Positions 7,168-15,050 of a stretch of 17,498 bases of DNA are shown here, piece after piece. The translations under genes were made by a program, and so were the position numbers. The DNA is from Metabacillus rhizolycopersici (GTDB taxonomy: Bacteria; Bacillota; Bacilli; Bacillales; Bacillaceae). The first letter of the stretch is position 1. Each line of letters opens with the position of its first letter. Below the pieces are notes generated by a model, which saw only the letters and a list, made by a program, of their open reading frames with translations, did no database searches and was not told the DNA's origin. The stretch lies in assembly GCF_020075705.1 (NCBI RefSeq), contig NZ_JAIQUM010000087.1:1-17498 (forward strand). The letters run 5' to 3'.

Positions 7168-9513
7168 ATGAAGAAAAAATTGGCAGTGATCGGAAATGGA
7201 ATGGCGGGTGTACGCAGCGTTGAGGAGATTTTAAAACAAAATTCTCAAGCGTTTGACATTTCGATAATAGGAAGTGAGCCCCACCTTAACTATAATCGGA
7301 TATTATTATCTTCTGTCTTGCAAGGAGAGGTTTCATTTCAAGATATAACGATTAATCCATTAGAGTGGTATGAAGAGAATCGGATTGAGCTCTATCCTGG
7401 TGAAACAGCTGTAAAGATTGATTCAAATAAAAAAGAGATCGTAACTGATAAAAAGCGTACAATCTCTTATGACAAGTTGATTTTAGCAACTGGCTCCACA
7501 CCATTTATTCTCCCAATTCAGGGAATTGATAAAGAGGGAGTTGTTACATTTCGAACAATTGAGGATTGTAAGAGCATTATTGAAACCTCAAAACAGTATA
7601 AAAAAGCCGTTGTGATCGGCGGTGGGGTATTAGGGTTAGAGGCAGCTAGAGGATTATTAAATCTAGGATTAGAAGTAAAGGTCATACACAATCAAGAGTA
7701 TTTGATGGAGCGTCAACTTGATTTAACTGCATCAAGAATGCTTCAAAAGGAGCTAGAGCAACAAGGGATTGAATTTCTTTTAAGTAAAGTGACAAAGGAA
7801 ATTGTTGGAGATCATAGAGTGGAAAAAATCGAGTTTATAGATGGAACATCTGTAGAGACTGATTTGGTGGTCATGTCTGTTGGTGTAAGACCAAATATAG
7901 AACTGGCTAAGGAAAGTGACATTTTGACCAATCGTGGAATTGTCGTTAATGACTTTTTAGAGACAAATAAATCTGACATTTATGCTGTTGGTGAGTGTGT
8001 AGAACATAATGGTATGGTTTATGGTTTAGTCAAACCATTGTATGAACAAGGTCAAGTTCTGGCAAAGCATATTTGTGGGATTGCCGAAGAGGGATATAAG
8101 GGCTCTGTCTTATCAACAAGCTTAAAAGTACCTGGGGTTGATCTTTTTTCAGTCGGTGAATTTGGTGAAGACGAAACGACTAAGACGTTAAAAATGTTCA
8201 ATGAAATGGACGGAGTGTACAAAAACATTGTCATCCGTGGAGATATCATTGTTGGTGCTGTGTTATACGGAGATACAACGGATCAATCAAAACTATTAGA
8301 TATGATTCTGAAAAGGAAGCATACTAGTGATGAAGAGAAACGAATGCTCCTCCAATCCAAAGATAAGGATGCAGGCGTCATTAAATCTATGAAACTAAGT
8401 GAAATTATTTGTAATTGTAATGGGGTTTCAAAGGGGGCAATTATTGAGGCTGTTCAGCAGAAGGAATTAACAACCGTTGATCAGGTGAAACAATGTACTA
8501 AAGCTTCTAGCTCCTGCGGAGGATGTAAATCAGTTGTCGCAGACTTACTCGCATATATTCATAGTGATGAATGTGATGAGGTTATTCAAAAGAAGTCTTT
8601 ATGTGCTTGTACAACGTTAACAGAGGATGAAGTTGTTTTACAAATACAACAAAGAAACCTTTCCTCGTTGCAAGACGTATTTGTAGAGCTTAATTGGAAT
8701 ACGAAAGAAGGTTGTTCAAGCTGTGTCCCTGCCCTCAATTATTATTTAGCAATGATCTATCCAAAATATGAAGGGAAGAATGAGCCGTTTTTTGTCAATG
8801 AAAATATGAAGGCTCAGCTTCAAAAAGACGGTACGTATTCGATCACTCCACAAATGTACGGAGGGGTGACGAACGTAGCAGAACTTCAAAAGATTTCGAG
8901 TATCATGGAAAAATATAAAATAACCGATGTTGGGATAACACCCGAACAAAGGATCCAATTAATAGGGATAAAAAAGGAAGATCTCCATGCTGTTTATTCA
9001 GAATTAAATATGCATTTACGCCCAGCGCATAAAAACAACATCCGGCTTGTTAACGCTAGTTTTGGTGACCAAGAATGCCGGTGCAGTAAGGGAAATGCCC
9101 TACATTTAGCGGTCGAATTGGAAAAGGAAATGGAATATTTATTAACTCCTCATAGAGTTGTATTAGGTATAGCAACTTGCAAGCATAGTGAAGTAGATAT
9201 GATAACAAAGGATATTAGTGTGATTGGAATCAACAGAGGTTGGGAAATTTATGTTGGTGGAAGCATTAGCCCTCATATCAGACAAGGTGAACTATTTACT
9301 GTGGCTAGTAATAGTCAAGAAGCGAAAGAATTAATTTGTGGATTCGTTCAATATTACCGAGAAACAGCTAATTACCTTGAGCAAATATGTGATTGGACTG
9401 GGAGAGTGGGCCTGATCCATATAAGAGAAGTATTGTTTGAAGATGTGCTAAGAAAACAATTAATTGAACGTCTTGAAGCAGAAATGCTTCCGTATGTGGG
9501 GAAGCCTGTATAG
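7168..9513 (+). CDS. nasB: Assimilatory nitrate reductase electron-transfer subunit NasB
   Basis: 781 residues. An FAD/NAD(P)H oxidoreductase module comes first (VIGNGMAGVRSVEE, residues 7-20, and a second Rossmann motif VIGGGVLGLEAARG, 149-162). Two BFD-type [2Fe-2S] domains follow, with cysteines C415/C417/C450/C453 and C479/C481/C516/C519. The last part (about 540-781) is a nitrite/sulfite-reductase half-domain. The protein is paralogous to NasD over its whole length, but at the siroheme/4Fe-4S site two of the four ligands are gone: S631 and E675 replace cysteines, while C637 and C671 remain. It should pass electrons from NADH through FAD and [2Fe-2S] to NasC and should not reduce nitrite itself. 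Size and place match B. subtilis NasB. GGAGG lies 6 bp before ATG 7168. Confidence 0.93.
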   Translation: MKKKLAVIGNGMAGVRSVEEILKQNSQAFDISIIGSEPHLNYNRILLSSVLQGEVSFQDITINPLEWYEENRIELYPGETAVKIDSNKKEIVTDKKRTISYDKLILATGSTPFILPIQGIDKEGVVTFRTIEDCKSIIETSKQYKKAVVIGGGVLGLEAARGLLNLGLEVKVIHNQEYLMERQLDLTASRMLQKELEQQGIEFLLSKVTKEIVGDHRVEKIEFIDGTSVETDLVVMSVGVRPNIELAKESDILTNRGIVVNDFLETNKSDIYAVGECVEHNGMVYGLVKPLYEQGQVLAKHICGIAEEGYKGSVLSTSLKVPGVDLFSVGEFGEDETTKTLKMFNEMDGVYKNIVIRGDIIVGAVLYGDTTDQSKLLDMILKRKHTSDEEKRMLLQSKDKDAGVIKSMKLSEIICNCNGVSKGAIIEAVQQKELTTVDQVKQCTKASSSCGGCKSVVADLLAYIHSDECDEVIQKKSLCACTTLTEDEVVLQIQQRNLSSLQDVFVELNWNTKEGCSSCVPALNYYLAMIYPKYEGKNEPFFVNENMKAQLQKDGTYSITPQMYGGVTNVAELQKISSIMEKYKITDVGITPEQRIQLIGIKKEDLHAVYSELNMHLRPAHKNNIRLVNASFGDQECRCSKGNALHLAVELEKEMEYLLTPHRVVLGIATCKHSEVDMITKDISVIGINRGWEIYVGGSISPHIRQGELFTVASNSQEAKELICGFVQYYRETANYLEQICDWTGRVGLIHIREVLFEDVLRKQLIERLEAEMLPYVGKPV

Positions 9514-9644
9514 AGTGAGACTTTTATCAGTGGGGGGTTCTTTATCCTCCGCTTAACTTTCTTCTTCTCGAAGATTTGAAGTTGAGGTTTACTGCCTGTT
9601 AAACTGCGATAAAACTAGATTAAAAGAATAAAGGATGATGTGCC
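9514..9644 (+). other. nasB-nasC spacer with a weak hairpin
   Basis: 131 bases. AGTGGGGG (9529-9536) can pair with CCTCCGCT (9546-9553; two G-U pairs) around a 9-base loop, followed by a pyrimidine-rich tract but not a clean T-run. It may attenuate or process the nasBC transcript. No promoter or TnrA box is visible, so nasC is probably transcribed from nasB. Confidence 0.4.
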
Positions 9645-11777
9645 TTGACCGAGTTATTATTAAAATATTTCCGGACAAAGCAACAGGAAGTTCAATCGGA
9701 AAAAGTTTACGATACGCAATGTCCGTTTTGCAGTATGCAATGTAAGATGCAATTAATAGAACAATCGATCGTTTCAAGAAAAAAGTATACGACGATAGGG
9801 AAAGACAATCCTACATCTGAAGGTAGATTGTGTATTAAAGGAATGAATGCCCATCAACATTCCTTTCATCAAGATCGAGTAAAATATCCTCTACTAAAAG
9901 TGAACGGAGAATTTGTTCGAATTTCGTGGGAGGAAGCATTGGAGCATATTAAAAACCAATTTACTGAAATCCAAGCGGCTGATGGATTGGATGCTTTATC
10001 TGTGTATGGAAGTGCTTCAATCACAAATGAAGAAGCATACTTACTTGGTAAATTTGCTCGAGTGGCCTTAAAAACACGTTTTATCGATTATAATGGTCGA
10101 TTATGCATGTCTGCTGCTGCAACTGCAGCGAATCAAACCTTTGGAATGGACCGTGGCTTAACAAATGCATTAACAGAAGTTCCGTTTACGCGTGTGATTA
10201 TTTTAGCTGGAACGAATATCGCAGAATGTCAACCGACGATTATGCCTTATTTTGAAAAGGCAAAAGAAAATGGTGCTTATATTATCGTGATTGATCCGCG
10301 TGAAACGGCTACAGCTAAAATTGCTGATTTACATCTTAAGGTTAAACCTGGAATGGATGCTGCGCTAGCAAATGGATTATTAAAGGTAATCATTGAAGAA
10401 GAATTACTTGATGAGCAATTTATTGAAGAAAGAGCGACAGGATTTGAGGAAGTAAGGGAATATGTAAGTTCACTATCTTTACATGATCTTGCTGAAATGA
10501 CAGGAGTTCCGATTGAGCAAATAAAGACAGCTGCGATCAAATTTGCAAGCGAAGAATCTGGAATGCTTTTTACAGCAAGAGGTGTAGAACAGCAAACTGA
10601 TGGGACAGCTGCTGTAAGGAATTTGCTGAACATTCTAATCGCTACAGGAAAAATAGGAAAGCCATACTCCGGCTATGGAGCGATTACAGGACAGGGAAAT
10701 GGGCAGGGAGCACGCGAGCATGGGCAAAAAGCTGATCAACTGCCAGGTTATCGTTCAATCGAAAATGAAGAGCATCGAGCCTACATCGCAAAGGTTTGGG
10801 GTATTAACAAAGATGAACTTCCTAGAAAAGGTGTTTCAGCATTTGAAATGTTGAAAAAAATTGATGAAGGCGAAATCAAAGGGATGCTCCTGTTGTGCTC
10901 AAATCCAGTAGTATCTAACCCAAATGCAAATTTTGTAAAGGTTGCATTAAAAAAGTTAAAGTTTCTAGTTGCGGTTGACCTATTTGTCTCTGAGACGGCA
11001 AAATTAGCGGACCTTATTTTACCAGCCTCATCCTATTTAGAAGATGAAGGAACAATGACTAACCTTGAAGGTAGAGTAACACTTCGGGAAGCGAGTCGAC
11101 CTTGTCCTGGTGAAGTGAAGCATGACTGGCAAATTATTTGCGAGATTGCAAAAGTACTAGGGAAAGAAAAGTATTTTTCATATACAAAAGCAGAGGACAT
11201 CTTTAATGAATTAAGAATAGCTAGTCGTGGTGGGATCGCAGACTATTACGGAATTACGTATGAACGAATAAGACAAGAACAAGGAATTCTCTGGCCTTGT
11301 CCTGAAGTTGAGCACAAAGGAACAGAGCGAATATTTGAAGAGTCCTTTGCACACCCAGATGGTAAAGCGAAAATGATTGCTGTCAAAAACATTCCTGATG
11401 TTCCAAAGGAAAAACCGAGTAAAGAATACCCGTTATATTTAACAACAGGCAGAGTGATGTCACACTATTTAACAGGGGAACAAACAAGAAAAAGTGCTGC
11501 CTTAGCAGCGAGAAACTTCGAATCATATCTGGAAATCCATCCAGAGACAGCGAGGAAGTATAACATCGATAATAATCGCTTAGTTGCTGTTGTGTCAAAA
11601 CGAGGTAGGATTGTAGTTAGAAGTAGGTGGTCAGAGAAAATTAGACAAGACACCGTTTTTGTTCCGTTTCATTGGGCAGATAGTCAGAATGTAAACAAGC
11701 TTATCGGTGAAGAACTTGATCCATCCTGTAAAATGCCAGGATTTAAAGTGAGTGCCGTTAATGTAACACCTGTATGA
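9645..11777 (+). CDS. nasC: Assimilatory nitrate reductase catalytic subunit NasC
   Basis: 710 residues, the same length as B. subtilis NasC. A molybdopterin oxidoreductase of the Nas/Nap type that reduces nitrate to nitrite in the cytoplasm; no Tat signal is present. The N-terminal [4Fe-4S] ligands are C26, C29, C33 and C63 (CPFCSMQC and GRLCIKG). C154 in NGRLCMSAAAT is the expected molybdenum ligand. The bis-MGD motifs GQGNGQGAREHGQKADQLPG (near residue 349) and the C-terminal dinucleotide-binding domain (LYLTTGRVMSHYLTG onward) are intact. It lacks the extra C-terminal BFD domain of enterobacterial enzymes, fitting two such domains in NasB. The start is TTG at 9645 after AAAGGATG; no in-frame ATG or GTG lies nearby, and a TGA at 9636 closes the frame upstream. 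Confidence 0.95.
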   Translation: MTELLLKYFRTKQQEVQSEKVYDTQCPFCSMQCKMQLIEQSIVSRKKYTTIGKDNPTSEGRLCIKGMNAHQHSFHQDRVKYPLLKVNGEFVRISWEEALEHIKNQFTEIQAADGLDALSVYGSASITNEEAYLLGKFARVALKTRFIDYNGRLCMSAAATAANQTFGMDRGLTNALTEVPFTRVIILAGTNIAECQPTIMPYFEKAKENGAYIIVIDPRETATAKIADLHLKVKPGMDAALANGLLKVIIEEELLDEQFIEERATGFEEVREYVSSLSLHDLAEMTGVPIEQIKTAAIKFASEESGMLFTARGVEQQTDGTAAVRNLLNILIATGKIGKPYSGYGAITGQGNGQGAREHGQKADQLPGYRSIENEEHRAYIAKVWGINKDELPRKGVSAFEMLKKIDEGEIKGMLLLCSNPVVSNPNANFVKVALKKLKFLVAVDLFVSETAKLADLILPASSYLEDEGTMTNLEGRVTLREASRPCPGEVKHDWQIICEIAKVLGKEKYFSYTKAEDIFNELRIASRGGIADYYGITYERIRQEQGILWPCPEVEHKGTERIFEESFAHPDGKAKMIAVKNIPDVPKEKPSKEYPLYLTTGRVMSHYLTGEQTRKSAALAARNFESYLEIHPETARKYNIDNNRLVAVVSKRGRIVVRSRWSEKIRQDTVFVPFHWADSQNVNKLIGEELDPSCKMPGFKVSAVNVTPV

Positions 11778-11807
11778 CCAAAGTTAAAAAATATATAAGG
11801 AATTTTT

Positions 11808-11842
11808 AGGGGTGCGAATCAATCGTACCTCTTTTTCTTTTT
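11808..11842 (+). terminator. Rho-independent terminator after nasC
   Basis: A 10-bp stem AGGGGTGCGA (11808-11817) with TCGTACCTCT (11823-11832; two G-U pairs), loop ATCAA, then a T-rich tract to 11842. It separates nasBC from nasDEF. Confidence 0.85.
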
Positions 11843-11878
11843 AGCAGATAAGAAAGTATAAGTTTTTTACTTAGAATG

Positions 11879-11974
11879 GGTGTCTTGTTCTAGCGCCTAG
11901 TCACAAATGAATTGAAGGTAAAGAACACCTTCTATTCATTGCCTAAAGCTGATCAAGGTGCTTGCACTTTTTTT
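11879..11974. repeat. Structured repeat-like intergenic element
   Basis: A nested inverted repeat: AATGAAT-T-GAAGGT (11906-11919) pairs with ACCTTC-T-ATTCATT (11927-11940), and outside it AGCGCCT (11892-11898) pairs with AGGTGCT (11956-11962), followed by T's at 11968-11974. The flanks (GTGTCTTGTTCTAGCGCCTAG and GCTGATCAAGGTGCTTGCAC, overlapping the arms) resemble, from memory, a hairpin element scattered in intergenic regions of several Bacillus genomes. It is not a coding region and could act as a second terminator. Confidence 0.5.
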
Positions 11975-12030
11975 AATAAGCCCTCAGCCCTTCAGTTTAC
12001 TAGGTTTCCCATTGTCATAAAATAAAACAA

Positions 12031-12047
12031 TGTTAGAAAATCTAACA
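12031..12047. promoter_or_regulatory. TnrA/GlnR box for nasD
   Basis: TGTTAGAAAATCTAACA matches the TnrA/GlnR consensus at all fixed positions and is nearly a perfect dyad. Its centre is at about -50 from the predicted nasD start. Confidence 0.88.
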
Positions 12048-12076
12048 TGTATGTAAAGTATTTTATTTTAACGTGA

Positions 12077-12082
12077 TATAGT
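12077..12082 (+). promoter_or_regulatory. nasD promoter, -10 element
   Basis: TATAGT, 30 bp after the TnrA box. The -35 region (TAAAGT, 12054-12059) is weak. The predicted start is near 12089, about 26 bases before the GTG codon. Confidence 0.7.
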
Positions 12083-12114
12083 AAAAGAAACTTTCTTAGG
12101 GGAGGAAAAAACAG

Positions 12115-14529
12115 GTGGAAAAAAAGAAACTTGTGCTTATAGGGAACGGAATGGCTGGAGTTAGAGCAATCGAAGAAATTTTAAAGGTTTCAGAGGATTT
12201 ATTTGAGATAACAATTTTTGGGAGTGAACCACATCCTAATTATAATAGAATTCTATTATCAAAAGTATTACAAGGTGATACCGCGGTAAAAGATATTACA
12301 TTAAATGACTGGGAATGGTATGAAGAAAATAATATTACTCTTTATACGGGAGAAACGGTAACAGAAATTAATTCTAACAAGATGGTCGTAGTATCTGATA
12401 ATGGAAGAATTGTACCGTATGATGAATTGATTATAGCTACAGGTTCTGTACCTTTTATCCTTCCACTGCCTGGTGCTGATAAGCAGGGCGTAACTGCATT
12501 TCGTGATATTAAGGATACAGACGTGATGCTAGAAGCGTCAAAAAAATATAAAAAAGCAGCTGTTATTGGTGGCGGTTTGCTCGGTTTAGAAGCAGCACGT
12601 GGCCTATTAAATTTAGGAATGGAAGTCTCTGTTGTCCATATTGCCCCGACTTTAATGGAACGCCAGCTTGATGAAACAGCAGGTAAGCTTTTGCAAAAGG
12701 AATTAGAAAATCAAGGAATGAAATTTCTACTTGAAAAGAGCACAGATGAAATTTATGGGACAGAACGAGTTGAAGGATTGAGGTTTAAGGATGGGACACA
12801 GCTTGAAGCGGATTTAGTTGTTATGGCCGTTGGGATTAAGCCGAATATTGCGTTAGCAAAAGAAAGTGGATTATCCGTAAACAGAGGAATCATCGTAAAT
12901 GACTTTTTACAAACAGATTTTCCACATGTGTACTCTGTAGGTGAGTGTGCAGAACATAATGGCATCCCATATGGTCTTGTAGCCCCGTTATATGAACAGG
13001 CAAAAGTATTAGCTAAACACATTTGTGGTCAAGAAACGGCACCTTATAAAGGTTCGGTATTATCTACTCAATTAAAAGTATCTGGCGTTGAAGTATTCTC
13101 AGCAGGTGACTTTACTGAGGATGAAGAGAAAAAGGCTATAAAAATATTTGATGAACAAGATGGAGTTTATAAAAAGATTGTTTTAAAAGGAAATAAAATT
13201 GTCGGCGCTGTTTTATTTGGTGACAGTAAAGAAGGAAATCGACTGTTTGCAATGATCAAAAAACAAGCAGATATTTCGGATACAGAAAAGATTAGTATTT
13301 TACAGCCGATAGGTGAAGTTGCAGGAGAGAGTTTAGTTGCTTCTATGAGTGCCGATGAAATTATTTGTGGATGTAATGGGGTTTCAAAAGGTACGATTGT
13401 TCAAGCGATTCAGGAAAACGGCTGTTCATCTGTAGACGAAATTAAAGCATGTACGAGTGCTTCTCGTTCATGTGGAGGCTGTAAATCATTAGTTGCAGAT
13501 GTTCTGCAGCATACTCTTGGATCTGAATTTGATGCTTCTGCTCAAAAGGAAGCTATTTGTGGATGTACGACATTATCAAGAGATGAAGTCGTAGAAGCAA
13601 TTAAAGAGAAAGGTTTAACACATACAAGAGAAGTCATGAATGTACTTGGCTGGGAGTCTGAGGAAGGCTGTTCAAAATGTCGTCCAGCTCTTAACTATTA
13701 TTTAGGAATGGTGAAGCCAACAGAATATGAAGATGAGAGAGAGTCACGCTTTGTGAATGAGCGTATGCATGCAAATATACAAAAGGATGGAACATACTCA
13801 GTTGTTCCAAGAATGTACGGTGGTGTAACAAATGCAAAGGATTTGCGTCGTATAGCAGATGTTGTTGATAAATATGAGATACCATTGGTGAAAGTAACTG
13901 GTGGACAACGTATTGATCTGTTTGGCGTAAATAAAGATGATTTACCAAAGGTATGGAAGGAATTAGATATGCCTTCAGGTTATGCGTACGGGAAATCACT
14001 GCGTACTGTCAAAACATGTGTCGGTGAACAATTCTGTCGCTTTGGAACACAGGATTCAATGGGTCTAGGTATTGAACTTGAAAAGAAATTTGAAGGATTA
14101 CAAACTCCTCACAAAGTAAAAATGGCCGTATCAGCCTGCCCAAGAAGTTGTGCAGAATCAGGCTTCAAAGATATTGGTTTTATCGGTATTGATGGTGGTT
14201 GGGAAATCTATATAGGCGGAAATGGTGGTACCCATGTACGTGGAGGCGATTTATTATACAAAGTAAAAACTGACCAAGAAGCAATGGAAATTACCGGTGC
14301 TTACCTGCAATATTACCGCGAAACAGCAAACTATTTAGAACGTACATCCGCATGGGTAGATCGTGTTGGTTTGGCTCATGTCCAAGAAGTACTTGATGAC
14401 AAAAACAAGCGCAAAGAGTTAAATGCTCGCATTGATGAGGCGTTATCTGTTTATAAGGATCCTTGGAAAGAGATTATCGAGAGCGAGAAAACAACGAAAG
14501 AACTATTTGAAACGGTTGGCTTGTCTTAA
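12115..14529 (+). CDS. nasD: Nitrite reductase [NAD(P)H] large subunit NasD
   Basis: 804 residues (B. subtilis NasD is of the same size). It reduces nitrite to ammonium with six electrons from NAD(P)H in the cytoplasm. Order: FAD/NAD(P)H module (LIGNGMAGVRAIEE, from residue 8, and VIGGGLLGLEAARG, from 150), two BFD [2Fe-2S] domains (C418/C420/C453/C456 and C482/C484/C519/C522), then the siroheme/[4Fe-4S] half-domain with the full ligand set C635-x5-C641 and C675-x3-C679. All catalytic cysteines are present, in contrast to its paralogue NasB. The start is GTG with GGGGAGG 9 bp upstream; the downstream context and homologous start (KLVLIGNGMAG) fit. It is the first gene of nasDEF, under its own TnrA-type promoter. 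In B. subtilis the same enzyme also serves anaerobic ammonification. Confidence 0.96.
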   Translation: MEKKKLVLIGNGMAGVRAIEEILKVSEDLFEITIFGSEPHPNYNRILLSKVLQGDTAVKDITLNDWEWYEENNITLYTGETVTEINSNKMVVVSDNGRIVPYDELIIATGSVPFILPLPGADKQGVTAFRDIKDTDVMLEASKKYKKAAVIGGGLLGLEAARGLLNLGMEVSVVHIAPTLMERQLDETAGKLLQKELENQGMKFLLEKSTDEIYGTERVEGLRFKDGTQLEADLVVMAVGIKPNIALAKESGLSVNRGIIVNDFLQTDFPHVYSVGECAEHNGIPYGLVAPLYEQAKVLAKHICGQETAPYKGSVLSTQLKVSGVEVFSAGDFTEDEEKKAIKIFDEQDGVYKKIVLKGNKIVGAVLFGDSKEGNRLFAMIKKQADISDTEKISILQPIGEVAGESLVASMSADEIICGCNGVSKGTIVQAIQENGCSSVDEIKACTSASRSCGGCKSLVADVLQHTLGSEFDASAQKEAICGCTTLSRDEVVEAIKEKGLTHTREVMNVLGWESEEGCSKCRPALNYYLGMVKPTEYEDERESRFVNERMHANIQKDGTYSVVPRMYGGVTNAKDLRRIADVVDKYEIPLVKVTGGQRIDLFGVNKDDLPKVWKELDMPSGYAYGKSLRTVKTCVGEQFCRFGTQDSMGLGIELEKKFEGLQTPHKVKMAVSACPRSCAESGFKDIGFIGIDGGWEIYIGGNGGTHVRGGDLLYKVKTDQEAMEITGAYLQYYRETANYLERTSAWVDRVGLAHVQEVLDDKNKRKELNARIDEALSVYKDPWKEIIESEKTTKELFETVGLS

Positions 14530-14612
14530 TTGGTTGAACCTTTTCGTAAAATCAGAATTCTTCCAGGTATACACTGAAATAACAGAAAATTTCGTCAAGG
14601 AGTGGTATGGGC

Positions 14613-14936
14613 ATGAAGAAAGTAACAAAAACAAAGGTGTACGTCGGTTCGTTATTGGAATTACCAGAACGAGTTGGAAAAACCGTTCATTTAGAAAAGG
14701 ATAAAGAAGTTGCGGTGTTTAAACTTTCTAGTGGTAAAGTGAAAGCTGTGGAAAATAAATGTCCTCATAAAGGCGGAGTCTTGAGTGAAGGAATTGTTAG
14801 TGGAGAACATGTATTTTGTCCAATGCATGACTGGAAAATTTGCCTTGAGGACGGTAAGGTTCAAGAACCAGACTTTGGTTGTGTCAAAACGTATGAAACG
14901 CTTGTTGAAGAAGGAGAGGTATTTCTTTTACTTTGA
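14613..14936 (+). CDS. nasE: Nitrite reductase small subunit NasE (Rieske type)
   Basis: 107 residues from ATG 14613. An ATG two codons earlier (14607) is also in frame, but AAGGAG (14597-14602) is only 4 bases from it and 10 from 14613. It is a NirD-family Rieske [2Fe-2S] protein with all four ligands, C50-P-H52 and C69-PM-H72. Many NirD proteins, such as that of E. coli, have lost them, so here the cluster is probably real. It partners NasD in NAD(P)H nitrite reductase. It lies 83 bp after nasD with no terminator between. Confidence 0.93.
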   Translation: MKKVTKTKVYVGSLLELPERVGKTVHLEKDKEVAVFKLSSGKVKAVENKCPHKGGVLSEGIVSGEHVFCPMHDWKICLEDGKVQEPDFGCVKTYETLVEEGEVFLLL

Positions 14937-15050
14937 AGAAGAAACAAAAAATCCAACAGTAAGGCAGCATAAAATTGCTATTTAAGTGGAGAGAGTATGC
15001 CTTCCCTTACTTAAAACGTTTAATATAGAAGTTAAGGGAGGATGGGGAAG
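14937..15050 (+). other. nasE-nasF spacer with an interrupted hairpin
   Basis: 114 bases without a gene or TnrA box. AGTAAGG (14958-14964) and GCAT (14967-14970) can pair with ATGC (14997-15000) and CCTTACT (15005-15011). No T-run follows, so it is more likely an mRNA processing or stability element than a terminator. Confidence 0.4.

Noticed and set aside
7168..9513. NasB as a second active nitrite reductase
   Set aside because: Two of four siroheme/4Fe-4S cysteines are replaced (S631, E675), and the gene is paired with nasC as in the B. subtilis nitrate reductase.
14423..14985. Two plus-strand ORFs (14423-14704 and 14785-14985) overlapping nasD, nasE and the spacer
   Set aside because: They lie in other frames of well-supported genes, lack ribosome binding sites and have no recognisable product.
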